Shown here: in pieces, positions 56,954 to 64,000 of the stretch
Layout: every line of letters begins with the position of its first letter
How positions within the stretch are numbered: position 1 is the stretch's first letter
Assembly (NCBI RefSeq): GCF_001904635.1
Contig: NZ_MRCB01000002.1
Location: forward strand, 124,001 to 188,000
DNA from: Hydrococcus rivularis NIES-593
GTDB taxonomy: Bacteria; Cyanobacteriota; Cyanobacteriia; Cyanobacteriales; Microcystaceae
DNA: 64,000 nt
Direction of reading: 5' to 3'
Made by a program: the position numbers and the translations under genes
The notes under the pieces: generated by a model
What the model saw: the letters and a program-made list of their open reading frames with translations, nothing else
Told to the model about the DNA's origin: nothing
Databases searched by the model: none

Positions 56954-57655
56954 ATGATATCTGACCGCATTATCGTTCCCTTGGACGTACCCACCCTAGA
57001 AGACGCGATCGCAACCTTAGACAAACTCCCTCAAGTTAGTTTTTGGAAGGTTGGATTAGAATTATTCGTCGGTACGGGCACGCAAATTCTCTATATCCTC
57101 AAAGAACGCCAAAAACGAATTTTCCTGGACTTAAAATTTCACGATATTCCCAACACCATCGCGGGGGCTTGTCGTTCGGCAAAAGCCTACAACGTCGATT
57201 TTTTGACCCTTCACGCTACGGCAGGTCGCCAAGCTCTCCAAGCTGCCGCACAAGCCGTTGGCGTAGATGATTTCCGTCCAAAGTTACTTGCCATTACCGT
57301 ACTTACCAGTTTAAACTCACGAGAGTTAGCTTTTGACCTAAAAATCCCCTTAGAACTGCCGGAGTATGCACTACAGATGGCACTATTAGCAAAAGAGTCA
57401 GGTTTAGATGGGGCAGTTTGTTCTCCTCAAGAAGTCGCCCAACTGCGACGGGTTTGTGGGGATGATTTCTTGCTAGTTTGTCCGGGGGTGCGACCGAGTT
57501 GGTCCCAAGCCGGCGATCAACGGCGGGTAATGACCCCCCAAGCTGCTATTAAAGCGGGGGCTGACTATTTGGTTATCGGTCGTCCGATTACGGCGGCAGC
57601 TAATCCAGTTGAAGCGTGGGAAAGAATTTGCGAAGAATTAGCCGCGGTTGGATAA
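56954..57655 (+). CDS. pyrF: Orotidine 5'-phosphate decarboxylase
   Basis: Last step of UMP synthesis. 233 residues from ATG 56954; a TTG three codons upstream is discounted. Motifs: [13 protein letters not shown], the active site [16 protein letters not shown] (catalytic Asp-Lys-Asp set), [12 protein letters not shown] and the phosphate loop VCPGVRPSW and [11 protein letters not shown]. The next gene starts inside its last 40 bases. Confidence 0.96.
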   Translation: MISDRIIVPLDVPTLEDAIATLDKLPQVSFWKVGLELFVGTGTQILYILKERQKRIFLDLKFHDIPNTIAGACRSAKAYNVDFLTLHATAGRQALQAAAQAVGVDDFRPKLLAITVLTSLNSRELAFDLKIPLELPEYALQMALLAKESGLDGAVCSPQEVAQLRRVCGDDFLLVCPGVRPSWSQAGDQRRVMTPQAAIKAGADYLVIGRPITAAANPVEAWERICEELAAVG

Positions 57656-58188
57656 AGTTGTGGGTACTGGGAGTGCTAACTGCCGCGAGTTGGTGGACTA
57701 TTGAGCGTTTAGCCTTCAGCATTGAGCGTTCTTCCTGTCCTGCCGATTTAGAAACCTTAACCGATCTCCTCCTCGAAGATCTCCCTAGTTATGCCAATCG
57801 GGTCGTACAACGAGCAAGAAAGCTAGACAGAACTCCTTATTTATCTACCTACGTCATCGTGGCAGGAAGACCGGAATTTAAGCCCCTTCCTCTCAACGGT
57901 CGTCAATATCAACCCGTTTTGCCCGACACGTCCAAGCAGGTATTTTTTACAACCTTAGAACGACGGTACAATCGCAATCATGTTGTGGAAGCCCAAAATT
58001 ATCACTGGTTGTTTCTTACCCAAACGCAAGACGGTTGGAGATTGGTTCTGATTTATACCCAGTTTGGTTCTCCTTCGGATAAGAAACCCCCTACACCTCC
58101 CCAAGAAACCAGTAATGGCATAATCGGTCAGGCAATTCGTCTCTGGTTAAGGGATTGTCGTGCGGGTGCGATTAGAAGTCAAGGATAA
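57616..58188 (+). CDS. Hypothetical membrane-anchored protein overlapping pyrF
   Basis: 190 residues from GTG 57616; TTG 57628 would also serve. The first ~35 residues form a signal-anchor ([22 protein letters not shown]), and the remainder is an extracytoplasmic domain without recognised motifs ([44 protein letters not shown]). It starts inside pyrF in another frame, a 40-base overlap that implies translational coupling. A single small domain; I do not recognise it, although its organisation looks like a conserved cyanobacterial protein. Confidence 0.75.
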   Translation: MGKNLRRISRGWIKLWVLGVLTAASWWTIERLAFSIERSSCPADLETLTDLLLEDLPSYANRVVQRARKLDRTPYLSTYVIVAGRPEFKPLPLNGRQYQPVLPDTSKQVFFTTLERRYNRNHVVEAQNYHWLFLTQTQDGWRLVLIYTQFGSPSDKKPPTPPQETSNGIIGQAIRLWLRDCRAGAIRSQG

Positions 58189-58267
58189 CAAAGAGGATTT
58201 GACATTTAAGCAAGTGCTTAACTAAAATAACAATAAATTAAGTATTTGCTTAAATATTAATTTTTAG

Positions 58268-58591
58268 ATGAGCCGACCTACTGCTAGTGCCGATACCTTT
58301 ATTGCGATCGCAGATCCCACCCGACGAGCCATCTTGGATCGGCTGCGGCTGGGCGAACAATCGGTCAAGCATCTAGCCGAGCCATTTTCGATGTCCCTAC
58401 CAGCCATCTCCCAGCATTTGCAAGTGCTTGCAGAAGCAGGTTTAGTAACTCAGCGACGAGTAGGACGACAGCGCTTCTATCGCCTGAACCCCGAACCGTT
58501 AAAGCAAGTTTCTGATTGGGTTGCTTGTTACGAGCAGTTTTGGGAAGAAAAACTGGATGCCCTCGGTCACTATTTGGAGGAAAACCCATGA
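58268..58591 (+). CDS. ArsR-family transcriptional regulator
   Basis: 107-residue winged-helix repressor: ADPTRRAILDRLRLGEQSVKHLAEPFSMSLPAISQHLQVLAEAGLVTQRRVGRQRFYRLN. No metal-binding Cys pair is present, so it is the non-metal subgroup usually encoded with an SRPBCC/AHSA1 protein. The next gene overlaps by 4 bases (ATGA), confirming an operon. Confidence 0.9.
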   Translation: MSRPTASADTFIAIADPTRRAILDRLRLGEQSVKHLAEPFSMSLPAISQHLQVLAEAGLVTQRRVGRQRFYRLNPEPLKQVSDWVACYEQFWEEKLDALGHYLEENP

Positions 58592-59175
58592 CTCAAACCG
58601 TCAAGATAGATATTTTCTATCCTTATCCACCCGAAAAAGTCTGGAAAGTGTTGACGAACCGCCGCGCCTTGGCAGCTTGGCTGATGGAGAATGATTTTGA
58701 ACCTCGTTTAGGGCATAAATTTCAGTTTTACGGCGACTCGTTACCGGGATTGAGAACAAGGATTCAGTGCGAAGTAATCGAATTAGACGAACCCCAGCGT
58801 CTCGCTTACACCTGGCAAGAGCGACCTACTGCCGAACCTTCTTTAGTCATCTGGACGCTGATTGCTGTAGACGGAGGAACTCAATTGCAATTAAAGCATT
58901 TAGAAACGTGTTACGCAGCAGCGATCGCAACTTCTCCCAAAGCGCCAATTGCCATTCCTAAGAGAGTTACGGAGCAAGGAAGCTCTCGATTGCATCCACA
59001 GGCGATGATGCTAAATTCTTACGGGTATCCTCTCTATCGAACAACCGACATTCAACCGCCGATACTCATAGCAACTCCCCAACTCTTTGAATGGGATTAT
59101 TACCTCAACCAAAAACTACTTGAGGTGTTGCAGCGGGAGCAATTAGAAGTCGGAGTTCAGAAGCTGGTTGACTGA
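58588..59175 (+). CDS. SRPBCC (AHSA1-type) domain protein
   Basis: 195 residues from ATG 58588, with GGAGG at 58576-58580 and the start overlapping the ArsR stop. PEKVWKVLTNRRALAAWLM, FEPRLGHKFQFYG, RLAYTWQ and TQLQLKHLET are the AHSA1/CalC lipid-like-ligand fold (about 1-115). Residues 125-195 are an extra segment without match. ArsR-SRPBCC pairs are common regulators of small-molecule response; the ligand is unknown. Confidence 0.85.
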   Translation: MTQTVKIDIFYPYPPEKVWKVLTNRRALAAWLMENDFEPRLGHKFQFYGDSLPGLRTRIQCEVIELDEPQRLAYTWQERPTAEPSLVIWTLIAVDGGTQLQLKHLETCYAAAIATSPKAPIAIPKRVTEQGSSRLHPQAMMLNSYGYPLYRTTDIQPPILIATPQLFEWDYYLNQKLLEVLQREQLEVGVQKLVD

Positions 59176-59181
59176 CAAATC

Positions 59182-59300
59182 TTTGTCCCCTCATCCCTAA
59201 ATCCCTTCTCCCACAAGGAGAGAAGGGACTTCAGGCAAAAAGTCTTAAGTTGAGAGTCACTCTCCCACTCTGGGAGAGGGGTTGGGGTGAGGGCGATTTG
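59182..59300 (-). repeat. Dispersed hairpin repeat, copy 3 (inverted), plus a second palindrome
   Basis: CCCTTCTC (59203-59210) with GAGAAGGG (59220-59227) and CTCTCCCA (59260-59267) with TGGGAGAG (59271-59278) are perfect stems. The right part through GGGGTTGGGGTGAGGGCGAT is the reverse of the CCCTCACC...CTCTCCC core of copies 1 and 2. It stands in the gap before the hydrolase gene, just after the SRPBCC stop, and may act as terminator. Confidence 0.72.
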
Positions 59301-59406
59301 AGTTTTGCCACTCAACCAGGTTTAGAAGTTCAAAATTGTTAACCTTTCCCCCTTACCTCTTACCCTTCTTTTTTTGCCTTTTGCCTTTTTACTTTTAACT
59401 TAACTT

Positions 59407-60180
59407 ATGAGTCTTTTTTGCTTAGTTCACGGTGCTTGCCAAGGCGCTTGGGTTTGGGATTTATTAATTCCTCATCTGAAAGCGCAAGGTCACAAAACAG
59501 TAGCAATGGATTTACCCATTGAAGATCCCGATGTCACTTTATCCAACTACGTTGATGCAGTGCTTAAGGCACTTCCAGAAACCGAGGAAGATGTCGTTTT
59601 AGTCGGTCACTCAATGGCGGGTACTGTCATTCCCCTTGTTGCCGAACAATATCGGGTTCATCAGCTTGTTTTTATAGGTTCGCTAATCCCTCTCCCTGGT
59701 ATGTGTTTTCTTGACCAATGTTATGACGAGATCCCCTCTGATTTTCTTGAACAAGCACAATACAAACCACCAAAAGCCGCTAAATTCGAGCAGTTGCGCG
59801 ATGAGCCAAATGTGCATGTTCCCGCTTCTATCGGTAAATTTATGACCCCAGACGAACCAGGCAAAGTAGTAGCTATGGAGTTTTATTATCACGACTGCGA
59901 ACCGGATGTAGCAAATTGGGCATTCTCTAAGACGCGAAATCAGCGATCGCTAGCTTATGTTTTTGAGAGCTTTTCTTCAAAAAACTTGCCAGATGTGGAA
60001 TATGCTTATATCGCTTGTACTGGCGATCGCATAATCTCTCCTGCTTGGCAACGCTACGCCGCACGAAAACGATTGGGGGTTGAAGCGATAGAAATTCCTA
60101 GCGGTCACTATCCTCATTTGTCCCGTCCCGCTCATTTAGCTGAGGTGTTGAGCGAAATTACTTCTAAAAAGCATTTGTAA
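59407..60180 (+). CDS. Alpha/beta-fold hydrolase (esterase-like)
   Basis: 257 residues. HGACQGAWVWDLLIPHL is the start of the plant methylesterase/hydroxynitrile-lyase-like family. Nucleophile Ser69 in VGHSMAGTVIP, acid Asp in CTGDRIISP, His in GHYPHLSRP: full triad. Substrate unknown; family members cleave methyl esters. The epimerase-like gene follows after 12 bases, an operon, suggesting a shared small-molecule pathway. Confidence 0.85.
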   Translation: MSLFCLVHGACQGAWVWDLLIPHLKAQGHKTVAMDLPIEDPDVTLSNYVDAVLKALPETEEDVVLVGHSMAGTVIPLVAEQYRVHQLVFIGSLIPLPGMCFLDQCYDEIPSDFLEQAQYKPPKAAKFEQLRDEPNVHVPASIGKFMTPDEPGKVVAMEFYYHDCEPDVANWAFSKTRNQRSLAYVFESFSSKNLPDVEYAYIACTGDRIISPAWQRYAARKRLGVEAIEIPSGHYPHLSRPAHLAEVLSEITSKKHL

Positions 60181-60192
60181 CGGAGAAAGGCT

Positions 60193-61218
60193 ATGAAAAT
60201 TTTAGTCATTGGCGGAACGAACTTTATTGGCCCTGCCGTCGTGCGTCGGTTGTATGCAATGGGACATGAAGTGACGGTCTTCAACCGAAGACAAAATCAA
60301 GCTGACTTGCCAGTGCAAGTAAATTATCTAAAAGGCGATCGCAATAACCTTCAAGAATTCAAACCGGAATTTGAGCGTTTAGCACCTCAAATCGTGCTGG
60401 ATATGATTCCTTTCACCGAGGGAGAAGCTCAAACCTTGATGAATACTTTTCGAGGAATTACCCAGAGGGTTGTAGCTATTAGCAGCATGGATGTCTACCG
60501 CGCCTATGATGTGCTGTGGAACAGAGAAAGCGAGATTATGCCAACACCACTGATGGAAGACTCTCCCCTGCGCCAGCAACTCTATCCTTATCGAGGTATG
60601 CCAGAAAAACCGCTAGACTTTACAGATGACTACGAAAAGATTCTCGTCGAACGAATCGTCATGGCAGATAGGGACTTACCCGGTACAGTCATCCGCTTAC
60701 CTATGGTTTATGGTGCTGGAGATCCCCGACATCGCTTTTATGCTTATCTCAAGCGAATGGAGGAAAATCGCCCCGTTATTTTGTTAGAAGAAAGTGTTGC
60801 TCGATGGCGCAGTTCTTATGGATATGTAGAAAATGTGGCGCACGCGATCGCCCTAGCTACAACAAACCATCGCGCGATCGCTCAGATCTATCATGTTGCC
60901 GAACCAGAAGCACTATCGGAATTAGAACGCATTCGTAAAATTGGAGAGTTGGTAAGTTGGAAAGGAGTTGCGATCGCACTTTCTAAAGATCTTTTACCTA
61001 AAGAGTGGAAAGGCGGATTCAATTTTGCTCAACACTGGGTTGTAGACTCATCTCGCCTCCGACAAGAGTTGGGGTATGAAGAAATCGTTCCCGTAGACAA
61101 ATCACTTCAGCAAGCGATCGCGTGGCAACTATCTCACCCTCCTACCGAGCGATCGTTCTGGGAAGTTCCCTACTTGCTTGATTATGCCACCGAAGACAAG
61201 CTTATGTCTGAATTATAA
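60193..61218 (+). CDS. NAD-dependent epimerase/dehydratase family protein
   Basis: 341 residues of the extended short-chain dehydrogenase type. ILVIGGTNFIGPAVVRRL is the Rossmann GxxGxxG-like loop (GGTNFIG); catalytic Tyr/Lys cannot be placed with certainty (a candidate is YEKILVER). The organisation resembles the plant CSP41/isoflavone-reductase-like group. It closely follows the esterase-like gene; the pair may act on one metabolite. Substrate unknown. Confidence 0.8.
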   Translation: MKILVIGGTNFIGPAVVRRLYAMGHEVTVFNRRQNQADLPVQVNYLKGDRNNLQEFKPEFERLAPQIVLDMIPFTEGEAQTLMNTFRGITQRVVAISSMDVYRAYDVLWNRESEIMPTPLMEDSPLRQQLYPYRGMPEKPLDFTDDYEKILVERIVMADRDLPGTVIRLPMVYGAGDPRHRFYAYLKRMEENRPVILLEESVARWRSSYGYVENVAHAIALATTNHRAIAQIYHVAEPEALSELERIRKIGELVSWKGVAIALSKDLLPKEWKGGFNFAQHWVVDSSRLRQELGYEEIVPVDKSLQQAIAWQLSHPPTERSFWEVPYLLDYATEDKLMSEL

Positions 61219-61271
61219 ACTTGTATGCCTTTCAGAGAGATAGGAGTGTTTAAGGAGCTTTCAGCTCAATC

Positions 61272-61305
61272 TTAAACAAGCATATTGTTTAAACAAGCAT
61301 ATTGT
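61272..61305. repeat. Two tandem 17-bp repeats upstream of a methyltransferase gene
   Basis: TTAAACAAGCATATTGT occurs twice without spacer (61272-61288, 61289-61305). Each unit contains the near-palindrome ACAAGCATATTGT. It ends 44 bases before the methyltransferase start and lies in a spot where an operator would be expected. Confidence 0.7.
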
Positions 61306-61349
61306 TTCAGAATCGTTGAGACTTAGTAGCTAATTAATGGAATAGAAAA

Positions 61350-62144
61350 ATGGAATATATTTTTGAATCTGCCGAGCAGAATGCAGAATTTGAACGGATG
61401 AAATTAATCGAGGGTGCATTTGACGAACAAACCAAAGCAATCATCCAAAATACGGGAATTGCGCCAGGATGGAGGTGTCTAGAACTTGGTTCTGGAGCAG
61501 GGTCAATTCTTAAATGGATGAGTTTCTCGATCGGCAATAAAGGAAAAGTTGTAGGAATTGATAAAAATATAAAATTTATCGAACCAATTCATGCTAACAA
61601 CATCAATAAAATCCAAGGAGATATTTTAGATATTGAATTAGAAAATAACGAGTTCGATCTTATCCATTCTAGGTATGTTTTGATTCATATTAAAGAAGCC
61701 GAGAAGGTCATTAAAAAATTAATAAAATTCCTTAAACCTGGCGGAGTATTAGTTTTAGAAGAACCTGATTTTACTTCAGCACGAGCGATTGAAGATAGTC
61801 TACTGCAAGGACAAGCTCATCAGAAAGTTAATGAAGCGATCGCTCAAATGTTTATTAATCTAGGTTTAAATCCATCATTTGGTCTAAAAGTACCTTTAAT
61901 TTTACAAAAAAATAAAATCAAAATTGAGAGAGTAATAGGAGAGCAACATTTATGCTGCGGCAACTCAAAGATTGCCAAACTGATGGGGCGATCGGCTGCC
62001 GCATTAAAGGATAAATATATCAAAACACAAAAAGCTTCAGAGCAAGATATTCAAATTTACATTGATAATTCAGCTAATGAAGATTTTTGGGAAATATACT
62101 ATTCAACAATTTCAGTTGTTGGGAGAAAGAATTTTTGGAGCTAG
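61350..62144 (+). CDS. Class I SAM-dependent methyltransferase
   Basis: 264 residues. SAM site: CLELGSGAGSILKWM (motif I), VVGIDKNIKFIEP (acidic residue after strand 2), ILDIELENNEFDLIHSRYVLIHI and LKPGGVLVLEEPDF. No acceptor-specific domain; the C-terminal third is helical. Substrate unknown. The next gene starts 5 bases after its stop, with the ribosome-binding site inside this gene, so the two are translated from one mRNA. Confidence 0.85.
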   Translation: MEYIFESAEQNAEFERMKLIEGAFDEQTKAIIQNTGIAPGWRCLELGSGAGSILKWMSFSIGNKGKVVGIDKNIKFIEPIHANNINKIQGDILDIELENNEFDLIHSRYVLIHIKEAEKVIKKLIKFLKPGGVLVLEEPDFTSARAIEDSLLQGQAHQKVNEAIAQMFINLGLNPSFGLKVPLILQKNKIKIERVIGEQHLCCGNSKIAKLMGRSAAALKDKYIKTQKASEQDIQIYIDNSANEDFWEIYYSTISVVGRKNFWS

Positions 62145-62149
62145 TGAAT

Positions 62150-62755
62150 ATGACTCTTCCCGATCGCCCAGATATTCCAATCGCTATTCTGCCTTCAGAT
62201 AAAGAAGAGAAAACCTTTGATATTTATTCTCGCTTGCTAGCAGAGCGAATGATTTTTTTGAGAGGGGAACTGACAGAAGAAACAGCCAATCTCATCGTCG
62301 CACAAATGCTGTTTCTCGATGCTGAAGATCCAGAGAAAGACATCACATTTTTAATTAATAGTTCTGGGGGTTCGGCGATCGCGGCAATGACTGTTTACGA
62401 TATAATAAACCAAATTTGCCCGGATGTATGCACTGTCTGCATTGGCACGGCTGCTGCAATAGGTGCATTCTTGCTTAGTTGTGGAGCTAAAGACAAAAGA
62501 TACGCCTTGCCCAATGCTCGAATGATACTTCGCCAACCATCGGCAAACGCTGAAGGACAAACTAGCGATGTTGAGGCAGCAGCAAGAGAAATTATCTATC
62601 TCAGAGATTTAGTTAATAGGATACTTGCTACCAATACCGGGAAATCGAAGGAACAGATCGATCGCGACTCAAAACGAGACTTCATCATGAGCGCCGAAGA
62701 AGCAAGAGACTATGGATTAATCGATCGCATCGTCAATCATAAGCTGCCTTCTTAA
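62150..62755 (+). CDS. ClpP-like protein lacking catalytic Ser and His
   Basis: 201 residues from ATG 62150, with GGAG at 62137-62140 nine bases upstream; earlier in-frame codons would overlap the methyltransferase. The ClpP fold is intact (LLAERMIFLRGELTEE, FLINSSGGSAIAAMTVYD, GQTSDVEAAAREI, SAEEARDYGLIDRI). Ser is Ala103 (GTAAAIG) and His is Arg128 (MILRQP); Asp177 (DSKRD) remains. This differs from the ClpR in the window (Gly/Asn/Thr), so it is a separate lineage that lost activity independently. It may join a Clp ring as a non-catalytic subunit or serve another role. Confidence 0.88.
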   Translation: MTLPDRPDIPIAILPSDKEEKTFDIYSRLLAERMIFLRGELTEETANLIVAQMLFLDAEDPEKDITFLINSSGGSAIAAMTVYDIINQICPDVCTVCIGTAAAIGAFLLSCGAKDKRYALPNARMILRQPSANAEGQTSDVEAAAREIIYLRDLVNRILATNTGKSKEQIDRDSKRDFIMSAEEARDYGLIDRIVNHKLPS

Positions 62756-62893
62756 GGGCGTACCAGGCGATGCTTAGCACTAATATCCCCAAGCGAACTT
62801 TTTTGGAGCGATCTCAGTCACAGAGTTTTGTGCCTTAACTTGGATCGAATGCCAAGTAAAGTCATATTTTTTTAAGGTTGATCTCACAAGCAA

Positions 62894-63208
62894 ATGAAAA
62901 CAAATATACGAACATGGGAATCAAATCATTCACTTTCGACAGAAAAATCACTAGCATTCTCAATGAAAATGGAAGCTAAGTTACCCCAATTGCTAAAAAA
63001 CTTTAGTTTGGAAAATGACAATCCAACAAGTCTAGATGAGCTTATAAATGCTCTTTATTGGTACGCTGATACTCAAGCCCAGCTAGCCAAGAAAAGAAAG
63101 CAAATCGAATTAGTGATGCAATGGGAATATCGAGTTAGAGCCTTAGATAAGGCTTGCCAAACTTTGGATGAAATTAACCCAGATGATTTAGAATTTTTGA
63201 TTTATTAA
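62894..63208 (+). CDS. Hypothetical protein, 104 residues
   Basis: Charged, helical protein (FSMKMEAKLPQLLKNFSLEN, ADTQAQLAKKRKQIELVMQWEYRVRALDKACQTLDEI) with no signal peptide or membrane span. I do not recognise it. It lies alone, convergent with sbcC, 6 bases apart. The moderate length and coiled-coil-like composition favour a real gene. Confidence 0.55.
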   Translation: MKTNIRTWESNHSLSTEKSLAFSMKMEAKLPQLLKNFSLENDNPTSLDELINALYWYADTQAQLAKKRKQIELVMQWEYRVRALDKACQTLDEINPDDLEFLIY

Positions 63209-63214
63209 AACTCG

Positions 63215-64000
63215 TTAATTTGACAAAATTAACTGCGAACCTCGCTCGGTTTTACGAACTTCGATGCGATGCTGAAAAGCCTCTTTAAATTGAGGCATGT
63301 GAGTGACGGTTAGAATGCAGGCAAAATCGGCAGCGATCGCATTAATTGCAGCAATTAATCGGTCGCATCCTTCACTATCTTGTGTCCCGAAACCTTCATC
63401 GACAATTAACAGTTGTAAGGCAGTTCCTGCACGCTGAGCTAATAATCTCGCTAAAGCTAAACGAATAGAAAAATTAATCCGAAATGCTTCTCCGCCTGAA
63501 TAGGTTTCGTAGGCACGAGTTCCTCTAGCATCAGCAATTAAAATATCTAATGTATCAATTAATTTAGAATTTTTTCTCTTAGAATTGCTACGCCCCGCCT
63601 TTTGCGTTAAAAATTGTACGTGCAATTGATTGCCTGTCAATCGCGCTAAAATTTGATTGGTTTCTGCCTCTAACTGAGGTAAAATATTTTCAATCATTAG
63701 CGTTTGGATACCATTTTTTCCGAACGCCTGCGCTAATTCTTGATAGATTCGATATTGTTTTTTGACTTCTTTTAATTGTTTGCAGTTTTCTTCGTATTGA
63801 ATTTGCAAGTTTTCTAATTGAGTTAACGTTTGTTCCCAACGTCCCTGCTGGGCTAAAAATTCGTCAATTTGTCGCTGTTGCTGCTGAATTTTTGCTTCTA
63901 GGGCTTGAATTTCTTCTCGATTATCGGTAGTTTTTTCCATTTGAGCAATTAGGCTATCTAATTGTTCTTTCATTGTCACGCGATCGCCCAATCTTACTTG
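63215..64000 (-). CDS. sbcC: Exonuclease subunit SbcC, C-terminal part (5' end outside window)
   Basis: The frame is open to the window edge; 262 residues are seen. The N-terminal visible part is coiled coil (LDSLIAQMEKTT, EALEAKIQQQQRQI), then AFGKNGIQTLMIENILPQLE, ending with the ABC ATPase second half: YSGGEAFRINFSIRLALARLL (signature), LLIVDEGFGTQDSEG (Walker B with catalytic Glu) and ILTVTHMPQF (H-loop). With SbcD, SbcC cleaves DNA hairpins and protein-blocked ends. SbcD is not in the window. Confidence 0.92.
   Translation of the reverse strand, partial: QVRLGDRVTMKEQLDSLIAQMEKTTDNREEIQALEAKIQQQQRQIDEFLAQQGRWEQTLTQLENLQIQYEENCKQLKEVKKQYRIYQELAQAFGKNGIQTLMIENILPQLEAETNQILARLTGNQLHVQFLTQKAGRSNSKRKNSKLIDTLDILIADARGTRAYETYSGGEAFRINFSIRLALARLLAQRAGTALQLLIVDEGFGTQDSEGCDRLIAAINAIAADFACILTVTHMPQFKEAFQHRIEVRKTERGSQLILSN

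Overview
The window is chromosomal DNA of a cyanobacterium. The evidence is the gene content: Mg-protoporphyrin methyltransferase (chlM), the NDH-1 subunit ndhB, a high-light-inducible protein, an NblA-like protein, a CpcS-type bilin lyase, a ClpP/ClpR pair, a thylakoid thioredoxin (txlA), a tocopherol methyltransferase, a NIL-type ferredoxin, and DUF4278, DUF2294 and pentapeptide-repeat proteins. The HIP1 octamer GCGATCGC, a cyanobacterial hallmark, is scattered throughout (for example at 16101, 22293 and 44748). The genus cannot be fixed from this window. Most genes are single or in short operons, and Shine-Dalgarno sites are present in only some.

Layout. 1-3951: end of a polysaccharide tyrosine kinase, then clpR-clpP, a high-light-inducible protein and a DnaJ. 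4194-12021: a DnaK with a long tail, a tiny membrane peptide, a large lipoprotein, txlA, a ferredoxin and ndhB. 12431-18908: topA, a bilin lyase, a beta-lactamase-like protein, DUF4278, smpB, tRNA-Gly and a zinc peptidase. 19104-24532: panB and chlM on the minus strand, then an NfeD / SPFH / three-repeat / pentapeptide cluster. 24587-30353: tocopherol methyltransferase, a stress-type protein, a glycosidase-like protein, an RraA-like protein, DUF423 and DUF155. 30543-36708: glyA, a GlcNAc-1-phosphate transferase, a sugar dehydrogenase broken by an in-frame stop, cinA, a 49-residue Pro-Glu peptide and aroQ. 36709-43927: a secreted beta-helix protein flanked by direct repeats, a carotenoid-type oxidoreductase, speE, a small stress membrane protein, an NblA-like protein and DUF2294. 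43963-53283: two response regulators, hisH, a pyroglutamyl-peptidase-like gene, DUF202, a glycosyltransferase, an M15-like peptidase, a second pentapeptide protein, a TldE/PmbA-like protein and aminopeptidase P. 53511-64000: a second glycosyltransferase, cysQ, a phosphoribosyltransferase, pyrF, an ArsR-SRPBCC operon, a hydrolase-epimerase operon, a methyltransferase-ClpP-like operon and the end of sbcC.

Most genes are housekeeping: photosynthesis and pigment supply, protein quality control (three ClpP-family genes, DnaK/DnaJ, SmpB), and metabolism of amino acids, nucleotides, polyamines and cofactors. No prophage, CRISPR array or intact insertion sequence was seen. Mobile or repetitive material is limited to a MITE-like element (29305-29400), a dispersed hairpin repeat with three copies, a GC-rich palindromic element (15767-15905) and short tandem repeats.

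The best leads are: a ClpP homologue that has lost its catalytic serine and histidine, encoded 5 bases after a methyltransferase gene; a four-gene membrane cluster with an unrecognised three-fold repeat protein; a receiver-only regulator with Glu in place of the phosphorylated Asp; a nonsense codon in an otherwise intact lipoprotein dehydrogenase gene; and a structured leader upstream of an OmpR-type regulator. No complete, clearly novel defence or mobile system is evident.
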